A DNA stretch of 64,000 bases. It comes from Chaetoceros tenuissimus. Lineage: Eukaryota; Bacillariophyta; Thalassiosirophyceae; Chaetocerotales; Chaetocerotaceae. Below, one piece after another: positions 54,067 through 64,000 of this stretch (positions within the stretch are counted from its first letter, which is position 1; the number at the start of each line of letters is the position of its first letter). The position numbers were made by a program, and so were the translations under genes. The notes under the pieces are model-generated. The model ran no database searches. It was not told where the DNA came from and saw nothing but the letters and a program-made list of their open reading frames with translations. The stretch spans positions 1,116,001-1,180,000 of the forward strand of contig BLLK01000046.1 of the NCBI GenBank assembly GCA_021927905.1, read 5' to 3'.

Positions 54067-55878
54067 ATGCAGTCAACAAAACGTGTAAAGCTTGGACACG
54101 AAAGTAGTTCCGCTATTGAAGCGGTCGAATGCACAAAAACCATCAATGATTTACCAGCCGAGTTAATAAAGAATATCTTTAGTTTTGTCGGTAAAGGCAA
54201 TTATTGCTTCGTTGCTCCGGTATCCAAAGACTTTTGCTTTAATTTCTTGACTATGGACTTGATTGAAGACAAGTTTGATCATAAGTTGGATTACATACAA
54301 GCGATTGGAAGAAATAAGGTCACTACGCCAGAAGCTGCTTCAACTTCTATGGAACTAGCAGAGCATTGCTTTTTTTATGCACCAGATGAGTTCAATAAAC
54401 AAGTTTTGACCAAAGCGGCACTGAATGGAAGGCAAGATATCGTGAACTTTGGACATGCAATGGGTGTTGAATTTCGATTCCGTGATGATGAAGCTCCATT
54501 AGAAATAGCGAAAAAAGGCGATTTAGGAATGTTGCAGCTTCTTTACCACAAGTATAAACCTCGATTGTGCAGTGTTTTTACAACAGCTGCGGAACATGGG
54601 CACTTTGATATCTTGCATTGGATGAAAAAAATGATTGAACGTGGCGAGGGTCCATCGTTTAAAGATATTGATGCATCACTTGTTTTTATGCATGCAGCAA
54701 AAGGTGGTCACAAAGAAGTTATTGAGTGGTTGAAAGCCTTTGCAGAAGATCATATTGCAGGATACACATTTGACAAAGCAAATCGTTTATTCAGTGATTT
54801 TATTGCGGCTGCCGCAAGAGGTGGACAACTCGAGCTCCTAAAATGGTTGAGCGAGGGTGACGACGATGCCCTACGGGATGTGGAGACACTCATTGCCGCA
54901 ACAAGAAGCGGAAACATGGAGTTGATTAATTACCTCGTCGATCATGGATGTCCATATGACGACCCCGAACTCTGCGCTGCTGCTGCATACCTAAACGATC
55001 ATGTGAAGTCGTTAGAAATTCTTACATTTTTACATAATCATAGTGCCCCTTGGGATGAAGATACTTGTTACAAAGCCGCAAGTGCGGGTAATTTCAACGC
55101 ATTGATTTATGCAAGAAGAAATGGCTGCCCTTGGGACGAAAAGACTCTAAAGGAAGCAATAATGGAAGGAAATACTCCTATGTTGGAATATTGTCTCCAA
55201 AACAATTGCCCAGTTTCAGATCGTGATTGCGATCTTGCCGCTCGTCTCATAGATCATGATCATGCATTGAAAGTGTTGAAAGTATTGCGGGAACATTCAG
55301 TGCCATGGGATGAATCTACATGTGTGCAAGCAGCTCGCTTGGGAAATCTGAAGGTTTTAGAATGGGCTAGGTCTCATGGATGTCCTTGGAGTCCAGAGGT
55401 ATTCGATTTTGCAATCGAGTCCGAAAATAGAGGAGTAATTCAGTATTGTATTGAAAACAATTGTCCAATGGAAAATGCCGCTGAATTTATTTTTGATCAT
55501 GTTGACCCACTGTCCATTCTGAAGATTCTGCAAAAGAACGGATACACTTTCACTCAAGAATTTTGCACTAAAGCTTTACGAGAAGATGACATTATAGCTC
55601 TCCGATGGTTGAGGTATATTGGTTGTCCATGGGATATTAATTGCATTTGTGATGAGGCGGTTCAGCGTGACAATTATGATGCTTTGGTCTACACGCATAA
55701 GAATGGAGGCATACTAACGAAAGAAACTTATGCCTTTTGCTTTAGTGAAGATGGTTTAGGAGGTGAATACTACGAAAAACCAACAGAACTTGTATGCTCA
55801 AATGAAATCTTGGGGTATCTTGTACTGAATCATTGTCCACGTCCAGATTCTAGTGATTGGAATGTTATTTACTCATAG
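54067..55878 (+). CDS. F-box / CPWD-type ankyrin protein, 603 aa (copy 2)
   Basis: This single-exon gene is a paralogue of the one at 4160..5950. The two align from the first residues (KRMKLKHES / KRVKLGHES) through the F-box-like region (NDLPAELIKNIFSFVGKGNYC). They share the segment NKVTTPEA..LAEHCF and the C-terminal GCPWD repeats (at least five CPWD/APWD/CPWS turns after residue 270). The last ~40 residues also correspond (EIPTEVQCSGNIFKYL versus KPTELVCSNEILGYL). Role as for copy 1: probable SCF substrate receptor. Nothing suggests a pseudogene. Confidence 0.88.
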   Translation: MQSTKRVKLGHESSSAIEAVECTKTINDLPAELIKNIFSFVGKGNYCFVAPVSKDFCFNFLTMDLIEDKFDHKLDYIQAIGRNKVTTPEAASTSMELAEHCFFYAPDEFNKQVLTKAALNGRQDIVNFGHAMGVEFRFRDDEAPLEIAKKGDLGMLQLLYHKYKPRLCSVFTTAAEHGHFDILHWMKKMIERGEGPSFKDIDASLVFMHAAKGGHKEVIEWLKAFAEDHIAGYTFDKANRLFSDFIAAAARGGQLELLKWLSEGDDDALRDVETLIAATRSGNMELINYLVDHGCPYDDPELCAAAAYLNDHVKSLEILTFLHNHSAPWDEDTCYKAASAGNFNALIYARRNGCPWDEKTLKEAIMEGNTPMLEYCLQNNCPVSDRDCDLAARLIDHDHALKVLKVLREHSVPWDESTCVQAARLGNLKVLEWARSHGCPWSPEVFDFAIESENRGVIQYCIENNCPMENAAEFIFDHVDPLSILKILQKNGYTFTQEFCTKALREDDIIALRWLRYIGCPWDINCICDEAVQRDNYDALVYTHKNGGILTKETYAFCFSEDGLGGEYYEKPTELVCSNEILGYLVLNHCPRPDSSDWNVIYS

Positions 55879-56083
55879 ATTGCACCATTACTTATTCGCA
55901 ACGATTACAAATCCGAAAATTATTCTGATGATCATGATTGAGAAGATCATGATGCCATAGAATATAGGTGTACTCTCTACTCATACATTGCCTCTCGGTT
56001 ACAACAGGAAATTCTTCATAAAATCTAGTCTAATTTACGAGCTACCCAAGTCGCTAGTCTCTTTCTACCCAAAAAGACTATGC

Positions 56084-57632
56084 TTACACTGTTATTGTCG
56101 CATTGAACTGCTCTTGTCTCTCAAGAATACCCTTCTCCATGACATGAAACTTGTCCACAATTTCATTGATTTCATTATCTGATTTGGTTTGCTCCTCCTT
56201 GATGATTGCTTCCAGTACACTAATGTCTGACTTTTCATTTTCCAACATGAGTTTCACATCACGGCCTTGCTTCTCCTTTTCCAACAGATTCGCATTCACT
56301 TCTCTGAGTGCATTTTGCAGAGTATCAAGTTTGGTCTTGTATTCCGAGGTATTTTGCTGGACTTGTTGTTCTATCAAAAATACGTAAAAAAAAGTAGTGT
56401 TAGATTGACAAAATATAAACAAGTTTGCACTCCATGAGCCATTCATTCTTTTCTACTTGTACTTACCGATGGACTCCAGTTCACGTTGATGCTCTGCATA
56501 TTCTTCTTCCAAAGCCTTGACTTTTTCTTCATTCTCACGAATTTCCTGTTGAATCTCTTCCATTTCCTTGGAAATCTCTTGATATTTTGCCCTTTCAGTA
56601 CTCAAATCTTGCATGACTTGAATCCCCTCCTTGACATCCTTTTTGGCAGTCTCTACATTTGCAATTTTCAATTCCGCAAGCTTTGCATCTTGTTCCGCCT
56701 GTGCCAATCGTCTCTTTTCCTGCTCCAACTCTACATTCAATTCCCTAATTTGCAACTTGAGTTCTTCAGGCGAATCAACAATCTGAGGCATCAATTTCCG
56801 TTCTTCACTGTCAAGTTCCTGAAGTACCAAATCACTCTGTTCAATATCATCTTCCAAAGCCTTGACTTGCTTTTTAAGTTTCTCGGACTCGCCTCTAAGA
56901 GCCTTTTGCACTTTATTCTTTTGCGCAATCTCATTGTGAAGTTCTAATCCCTCCTCATCCAATTCTTGCACTTGATCCAATCGAGCATGTGCATCCACTT
57001 GCACTTTTGTCAATTCTTCTTGTAGACCCACCTGTTCCGTTTTGACTTCCTGTAATCCCTGAAGTAATTCTTCACGTTGTTCATGCAACTCTACATAAAT
57101 TGCCAAACGATCTTCACGAAATTTGATAAAATTAATAGCGGCTGATAATTGTCTCTTGAATCTCTTGGGTGAAGGATTTGCCAAATCCGAGAAGGTAAAG
57201 GATCCCACTCCCGTGTATGGATCGGTGTTTCCGCATACCTTCATGAATTTTTGACATGCTGTAAAGAATTTGACGGATGAAAATGATTCATTGTGTGTTT
57301 CTGGATATGGTAGGGATTGAATGTATTTCATTTCTGAGATTGGTGTTTGAGAGAATGATTCTTGATTGAGGCCCAGACCAAGTTCCACCTATTTTGGAAA
57401 TGGAATAAAGTGAGAGTTTGATTCAATTTGCTTAGAGATATGTAGAGTGTGATGGTATGACTGTAGTACTTACGAGTGAAAGAAATACTTGCTTGACTTT
57501 TTCCTTGTGACGATTTGGTTCAGTGAGTTCTACCTCGTTCAATTCAATTCCTGCTTCCGACAGACATTCAATAATCTCTGCATTCTTGAGGATGGGGAAT
57601 CTGTACGTTGTGTTACTGATTGTAATGTCCAT
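56084..57632 (-). CDS. NUF2: Kinetochore protein NUF2, 455 aa, three exons
   Basis: Exons are 57632..57474, 57388..56467 and 56370..56084. The introns (85 and 96 nt) have GTAAGT donors and the joins are in frame (phases 0 and 1). The N-terminal calponin-homology region shows RFPILKNAEIIECLSEAGIEL, then ELTEPNRHKEKVKQVFLSL. It continues with the signature CG..DPYTGVGSFTFSDLANPSPKRFKRQLSAAINFIKFREDRL near residues 95-145, matching the NUF2 domain. The rest (~150-455) is continuous coiled coil that pairs with NDC80. NUF2 is part of the NDC80 complex that couples kinetochores to spindle microtubules. The length is typical of the family. Confidence 0.94.
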
Positions 57633-58019
57633 TGTTACTTCTTTGTAATTCAATAGTATTAGCAGATAGTTGTTGCTCTGTTTTCTTTCTATTTCATCTT
57701 GTCGTGTATGTTTGTTCGTTTTGTAGCAACGGCCAAATTTGAATTGGAGTTCGCATCTCTTCTAGAGATCTACCAACCTGATGTGGGAATAAATAGACCC
57801 CTTTGGGAAGTAGGGGACTTGAAGATTGATCAAAATAAATATAGTAGAGACACGACTCAAAGGAATAAGATACATGGCGAGCGAAGAACAAAACATGTCA
57901 TCATTCAATTCATTCCTTGCCTCACATTTTCCATCTTTTGATTCATACGATACAAACTACATTTACAACCTGATCTCCTCCCCCAACTTACCCCTATTCT
58001 CATCTCAATCTAGCATCTA
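57633..58019. promoter_or_regulatory. 387-bp bidirectional promoter between NUF2 and the nuclease-helicase gene
   Basis: The two divergent ATGs are 387 bp apart with no gene between. Shared regulation with a mitotic gene is possible; I see no definite motif. Confidence 0.4.
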
Positions 58020-61000
58020 ATGGGGATACAGGGTCTCGAGACGTTTCTCAAAGAGAGAGGTCTCCTACCTACATTTGACAAAGAGACGGAATCCATGCAC
58101 TCCTTTACAACTTCTCCAACAATTATACCAAAAGGATCTACATTTGCAATGGATGGAAATGGACTTGCATATTATCTATTTCAAAATGTATACTTTGATC
58201 ACTATAAAAAGTGTATGATGCACAAAGAACGATATGAAAATGATGTGCATTTGATCATGGCCTTGTTACCAAGTATGATTTCTTTACGAGATTTGAATTT
58301 ACAAGTGAAGGAGTTTGTTTCCTTGATTAGGAATAGATTTGGTATTCACATGCATGTATATTTTGATGGAAGGAAAAATTTTAGCATGTCTAGAAATTTG
58401 CAACGGGAATCAGAGGAACCAGAACTAGAGAATCAACAAGAGGAGATTTTGGTTTTCAAAGATCAAACTTGTGCTCAGCGGGATGCATCTAGAATGGAAA
58501 AGGAATTTGCATTGAGTAGATTTTTCAGGAAACAAATTCTGCCTCGATCATTTTCATCCAAGAGATCTTCTTCCGGAGAAACGACCTTTGAAGTTCCCGA
58601 TGCCCATACGTTTTTGCATGAATTTCCAAAGCCTAATCTCTTGATGGAAGAGGTTTACTTTACTCTCTTGGAATTGTCAAAACAAGACCATGATGATTTG
58701 ACAGAATTAAAAATTATTGATTGTGAATCGGAAGCGGATCGAGATGTGGCCTTGGAGTCTGCAATGGATCGATCGAATCAAACGTATGCGGTAGGACAAG
58801 ATTCAGATTATGTAGTGTTTGGATTTGCAAAAGATGATTTACGACATTATTCGGATGAATCACAAGTGCAGTATCTTCCTTTGGAATCTCTATGTTTTGA
58901 TAATAATGAGGTTTCTGGGTATGTATTGACACGAGCAAAACTTGCACAGGAATTAAATTTGGATGAATATATGATTCTAGAGGCTACCATTTTGAGAGGC
59001 AATGATTATACTAAATTTGTTTCGGATAGGAAGGAACGAAAGCGGTTGAACTTTTACAAGGAATACTTTCAAGATGAAAAAGCTTTACCACCCTTTGCTG
59101 ATATTGCTGAAGTTTTGTCCGAAATTGGAGACTATAGAGTTCAAAGTGATGACGAGGAGCAGCAGGAATACATTGAATTTTCTCGAAAGCTTTTTGGATT
59201 CCAGGATATGAATAATTACTTGGAGCATGAAATCGATGAGGAATATGAAAGCAACTTAGATACAAGTTCTGTAGATGATAGAATAGAAGATAATCTTGCA
59301 TATGCCTTTGGTGAGACGTTGATTCATGAAGCAGAGAGTTACTTTGAAAATGATGTTTTAGACAGTGACTTTTGTATCAAATCACGAGTCATGGCGTCAT
59401 TTGATGATCAAATTAATTTGAACGAAGATGTTCGTAATCTCCTACAAGATGCTCTAGATTTGATGGCAAAACAACCAAAGACCGACGATGATCATTATGT
59501 ATCTGCACATACAATTATTCCAAAACATTTATCGTGGAATGAATTCATGCTTGCCGAAATTGCCCAAAATTCCATTGCGAAGATTTTGCACAGGAAGGAT
59601 CTTGAGAATGAGGAGACTTCTAATCCTATACCAAGTAGCATATTCTGTCATCATATATTTTACAATGCTTTGCTAAAGAAAACCGAAGTAGAATTCCAAG
59701 TCCAAGAGGAGTTAGAGAGTAAAGATGGTGAACAGGAAATCGCAGAGCCGTCTAGTCACGAAAGAAAGGTATTACCTATCGACGAACACAAGGAAGACAT
59801 TCTTAAGTCAATTGAAGAAAATCGCGTCACTATTATCCAGGGTGAAACAGGTAAGATTTCTAGCACATTTTGCCAAAATTCTATTTCATTGACAGGAACT
59901 TCAACTGATGATTTTGTAAGGATGTGGCAAGTCGTCTAGAGTCCCGCTTATGATTATGGAAGCACCCCCTCCTGACCCTTCTCTCAAGAAAGTGAAAATG
60001 TTTATCTGTCAACCAAGACGCATCGCTGCAAAATCACTTACAGAGAGAATTAGGTCAACAGAGCCAAAGCTTAAAAAGTATTTTGGTTTACGTATGGGCC
60101 ATGGGGTTAGAGAGTATGAGACGAAAGACACGAGAGCATGGTTTGTGACAACTGGATATTTAGTTCGTTTTTTAGCAAACAATATGGAAACATTCAATGA
60201 TGTTACACATTTAGTGATCGATGAAGTACATGAACGAGCAATAGATAGTGATGTACTGTGCCTTTTGACGAAACGGCTCTTGCAATTCAATCCTAGGATA
60301 AGAGTGATTCTCATGTCTGCTACCGTTGCTGCCGATATCTACAAAGAGTATTTTGGCGTGAGTCAGATCCCGATATTTGTAGGGGTACGAACTTACAATA
60401 TCAATGAATATTACTTGGAAGATATTGCAAATCGCTTCAACTTTTCAAAAAAAGAGAAAAAGGTATTGAGTACAATCAAAGAGAAATGTGACAAGTCAAA
60501 ATGCAAACACAGTCCAGATATGAAGTATATGGAATGCCTTTACCAGTTAACACTACAACTAGTACTAGAGGTTGGAAAGAAAGGAACATCAGTTTTGGTT
60601 TTTGTTCCAGGAATGAGTGATATCGTACAAATTACCGAGGCTTTTGACTCCATCGTGAGCAAAGTTCACTATAAAATCATTCCTATCCACAGCGACATTC
60701 CTTTTGAGGATCAAATGGAGGTTTTTGATGCAGCATCAAAAGAGGAAGTAAAGGTAGTATTAGCAACCAATGCCGCAGAGAGTAGCATCACCCTTCCTGA
60801 TGTTAATACTGTTATTTGTTTTGGTCTTTGTAAAGCTATTTCTTACAATGAGAATAGTCATCGACAAATTCTCGAGACACAATGGATCAGTAAAGCAAAC
60901 GCAAAACAAAGATCAGGACGCACAGGTCGTGTTCGTGAAGGAAGCGTTTATCGCTTGTACCCCAAATCTGCATTTGAATCTCACTTCCAACCCTTTGAGG

Positions 61001-64000
61001 AAGGTGAAATGCTGAGGAGCCCTTTGGATTCAGTAATATTGAACCTCAGGACAATAATAGCAAAAGAAGATAGTGTGACTCAAATGCTAAAAGAATGTAT
61101 ACAAGCACCTGATCTTAAACAGATTGAGAATTCATATGCTAGTTTATACAATAGATTCCTCATTTCGGAGCCTTCGGATCATTTTGATGTCACTGCACTT
61201 GGTAGCTTTGTTTCAGCACTTGGTATTGACCATGCTATCGCTTCCATGGTCGGAGTTGGAGCCATTCTCGGCTTACTACCAGAGACTATTGATATGGCCG
61301 CAATATTATCCTTTCCTAAGTCTCCCTGGTTGCTTTCTAATGCCATACTTCAAGAGCCAGAAATATTCAACGGTGAGTACTCTCCACACATAAGACTGTA
61401 TAACATTTTTATCTACAGGAATAATTGCTTACACAAATACAGAAATCTCCTCCAAAACATTTGTTAGTATTTCCAAGTTTGATGGAGGTTTGTTCTCTGA
61501 ATTATTCAGTATCATGAACTTGCTTTTCAAGTTTGAAAGAGCGAAAGATAGGCATAGTTTCTGTAGAAAGAATTCTGTTTCTTTTCCAAGAATAAGTAGA
61601 CTGCTTTCCATCCGCAACAATTTAGTTGCAAGGGTAGCTGCCTACATGAGACTAGACGCAAAGTATTGTCGTGCCTCAGAATCACCTTCAAATATGGATA
61701 CTTCGAAGCTACTTGCTCTCAGAGTCATCAAAGTGTGGATGTTTAGTGAAGGTACAATCAAACTTCCTACACCAAAACAAAATGTGAAAGATGCAATGTA
61801 TTCAACCTTGCATCTTGTTGGTGACATCATCGCAGACCACCACCTAGAACAGATTCTTGACCCAGTGAGGCATCCATATCATTTGAGGACAGAGAGTAAT
61901 CTCACATTTCAAGCTCATTTTAAACCGGTACAGATGGATGATCTAGATCCAAAGCTTGATATTGATGCATTTCACGAAAGACTCCTTTCATTCTCTATCG
62001 AGAAGCAAAATGACGTCGTTGTCAGTAGGTTAGGAAATTCTCTTTACATCTTTACAGAAGCCTCAAAAGCTACAGAGGCTATGGAGGCCATCCTAACTTC
62101 CTCTCAATGCAGTCTAAATGGAAAAGTGATGCTGGTACCAAGTACTAGTAGAAATAGCACTTCAGCCAATCTTTGGATTTATGGAACTGAACAGAAAATG
62201 CATCGCGACGATAAATCGGTAATCTTCTACATCTATGAATACAAGGGAAAGAAAAGGAAAAATGTACAAAATAAATTACGAACTTTGGAAAATGAATTCA
62301 AGTATGGAAAGACACTTGATGAAATCTCCTCGCTCTATATTGATATAAGTAATGATCAAGGTGGCAAAGTGCACATTTCCTGTCATCGATGCAATATAGA
62401 GAACATTAGTAAAATGGAGATGACAGCCCTCTTTAGGTCTCCAAATGTGAGTATTAAAAAATCTGACTCATCTACCATGATGCAAGTAATAAAGTTCAAA
62501 GACATCAACCTAGATAAAGGAAGGCTGGACCTAGTAGGAGGGTCTGAGCCTGTAATTGAGAGAATACGTCCAGAGGGTGCCAGACTTTGCCTATCAGTTG
62601 CAGCATCGCGCCGTATTGATAAATCTCTTATCTTCTATAAGGACAGTAAATCAGGTCCAACAGAGTATCTCAAAGTCAAATTGAAAGAAAAGTTTCCTTA
62701 TGACCAATGGAAGTGGACAGAAACAGGCGAATCGGCAATATTAAATAGCGAAAATATTCTATCTAGTACATCAAAACAGAATAGAGATGTATACGCAGTT
62801 TGTGGTAATATCTTAGAGCTAAAAGGAGGTAAAGTTCGAGCTGAAGGAATGACTCTGGTACCAAGTGAAGAATTTATAGAGTTGTCCAAAAGATGTATTT
62901 ATCGTGGCTACAAAGAAAAGCGTGGGGAGGACACTGACATTTTTCGTGAATACTTTTACGAATTGCTTGCGAAAGAAGAGATTCGGTTCTCCCACGAGGC
63001 GAAGGCATTGCTATGTCAGGCTTTCGAGGACTTTGATATGGTACCTTGGGAGAACAGTATCGGCACTTTGTCTCTTGAAAATAGAGTGGAAAAGAGAAAT
63101 CAGTCAAGGAAAAAGGAGAAATCAAGCTCTAATGATCGCATGCAAATTGGTGTAAAGAAGCCTCTTCAAGACATACAACCCAAGAAAAAGTCAAGAAAAA
63201 AGAAGGGGAAAACAAGTAATATTCAAGAGAAGCAAACTGTAGAACAAGACTGTAGATATCAGTGCATCCTCTGTACTGGAGCTAAGAATATGAAATGGCC
63301 GAAATTGTTACAACACCTTTCTACATCGCACTCCTACTCCAAAGTACAAGTAAGGAAGTTGAAGAAGGAGGAGTGGACAGAGGTCGATAGCAGTAGTACT
63401 GATGAGAAGTCAAGTAACGAACATCAGAATGCTGCTTCAAACGAGTCAAAAGACAAAAAAATAACAAAGGTAAAACAAAAATATCGATGTGTCATATGTC
63501 AGGCAGGTCCATTCAAGTGGAAATCAATGAAAGCACATGTGACCTCAACACATCAAAATGAGGAATCATCCTTGCCTGAAATGAAACAACATTTGTGGTT
63601 AGACGAAATAAGTAATTACAGAGATCAGATTTCTCAGAGTAATGAAACAAATGAAATTTCTGGTATGGCCAATACTCAACCAACGTCACCAATACCATTA
63701 GGATCTCCATCAACAAAGTCAAAAGCGAAATATCGGTGCAGAGTGTGCAACGAAGGGCCATTCAAGTGGAAAGCTATGATAGAACATGTATCTACTATTC
63801 ATAGAGGACATCCGTCTCTCCTAGAAATGAAACCGAAGAAGTGGCTTGATAGTAGTGTGGGTAACGCCACTCCTAAGCCTGTAGCATCTACACCAACAAA
63901 AAACTCAACTTCAAATACCAAATATCATTGTTTTTTGTGCAATGCAGGGCCATTCAAATGGAAAGCAATGCGGAAGCATGTTATTTCGAATCACAAAGAT
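58020..64000 (+). CDS. XPG/FEN1-like (Asteroid-type) nuclease fused to DEAH-box helicase and C2H2 zinc fingers; >=1955 aa, runs off the window
   Basis: Exons are 58020..59850, 59921..61372 and 61419..>64000. Residues 1-~335 form an XPG_N/XPG_I-type PIN fold: MGIQGLETFL, D45 (FAMDGNG), D116 (YFDGRK), E236/E238/D240 (DCESEAD), D261/D263 (GQDSDYVVFG) and D329 (RGNDYT). After an acidic linker the helicase begins: Walker A GETG|CGKSS is split by the first, 70-nt intron, followed by CQPRRIAA, DEVH 711-714, SAT 743, TNAAESSIT ~893 and QRSGRTGR 940-947, then an HA2-like region to ~1110. The residues from ~1110 to 1700 are unassigned. Then come at least four C..C...GPFKWKAM...H....H fingers (~1710, 1786, 1868, 1932). 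This predicts a nuclease-helicase acting on structured RNA or DNA. Confidence 0.87.

Overview
This is a nuclear fragment from a diatom-like stramenopile. Genes are intron-poor but spliced (GT-AG introns mostly of 69-170 nt) and AT-rich. Several predicted proteins carry an N-terminal signal peptide ending in an A^F plastid motif, one of them with an additional twin-arginine thylakoid-lumen signal. HSF-type DNA-binding proteins are locally amplified, and there are F-box/ankyrin proteins of the 'CPWD' type and large secreted glycine-rich/lectin/GH43-like proteins. I lean towards a centric diatom such as Chaetoceros, but the genus is an inference. No rRNA, tRNA or CRISPR was recognised.

Layout. 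0-9.1 kb: an unrecognised two-exon gene (+), an ankyrin protein (-), an F-box/CPWD-ankyrin protein (+), a PhyH-type 2OG oxygenase (-) and a four-exon ATG8 (+). 9.4-23.2 kb: a plastid-targeted coiled-coil protein whose tandem repeat is disrupted (-), a six-TM protein with an ShKT-like loop (-), a TM RING-H2 protein (+), a lumenal protein (-) and a 1786-residue secreted multidomain protein (-). 23.5-29.3 kb: a small WW-like protein (+), a sulfotransferase (+), an ABHD17-like hydrolase (-) and a bestrophin-family channel (-).

29.6-41.4 kb is the accessory region. It holds a foldback/MITE-like element with strong palindromes, a decayed Tc1/mariner-like DDE transposase, a ~205-bp direct repeat enclosing both, a fucosyltransferase-like gene, two tandemly duplicated HSF genes and at least six copies of a dispersed repeat. 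A SNF2 ATPase with a C-terminal SAM domain (41.6-44.6 kb) separates these HSFs from a third, inverted HSF copy (46.4-47.4 kb).

48.5-64 kb: a frameshifted 7TM receptor-like gene (-) lies across a cAMP-response-element-bearing intergenic region from an OSR1/SPAK-like kinase (+). They are followed by a probably plastid-targeted JmjC ribosomal-oxygenase-like gene (-), a second F-box/CPWD-ankyrin gene (+) and kinetochore NUF2 (-). Last comes a very large gene running off the right edge, which fuses an XPG/FEN1-like (Asteroid-type) nuclease, a DEAH-box helicase and at least four atypical C2H2 zinc fingers. That fusion is the strongest candidate for something undescribed.

Coordinates of spliced genes were worked out by hand from reading frames and splice motifs. 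Where the longest open frame began with TTG, CTG or GTG, I moved the start to the first plausible ATG.
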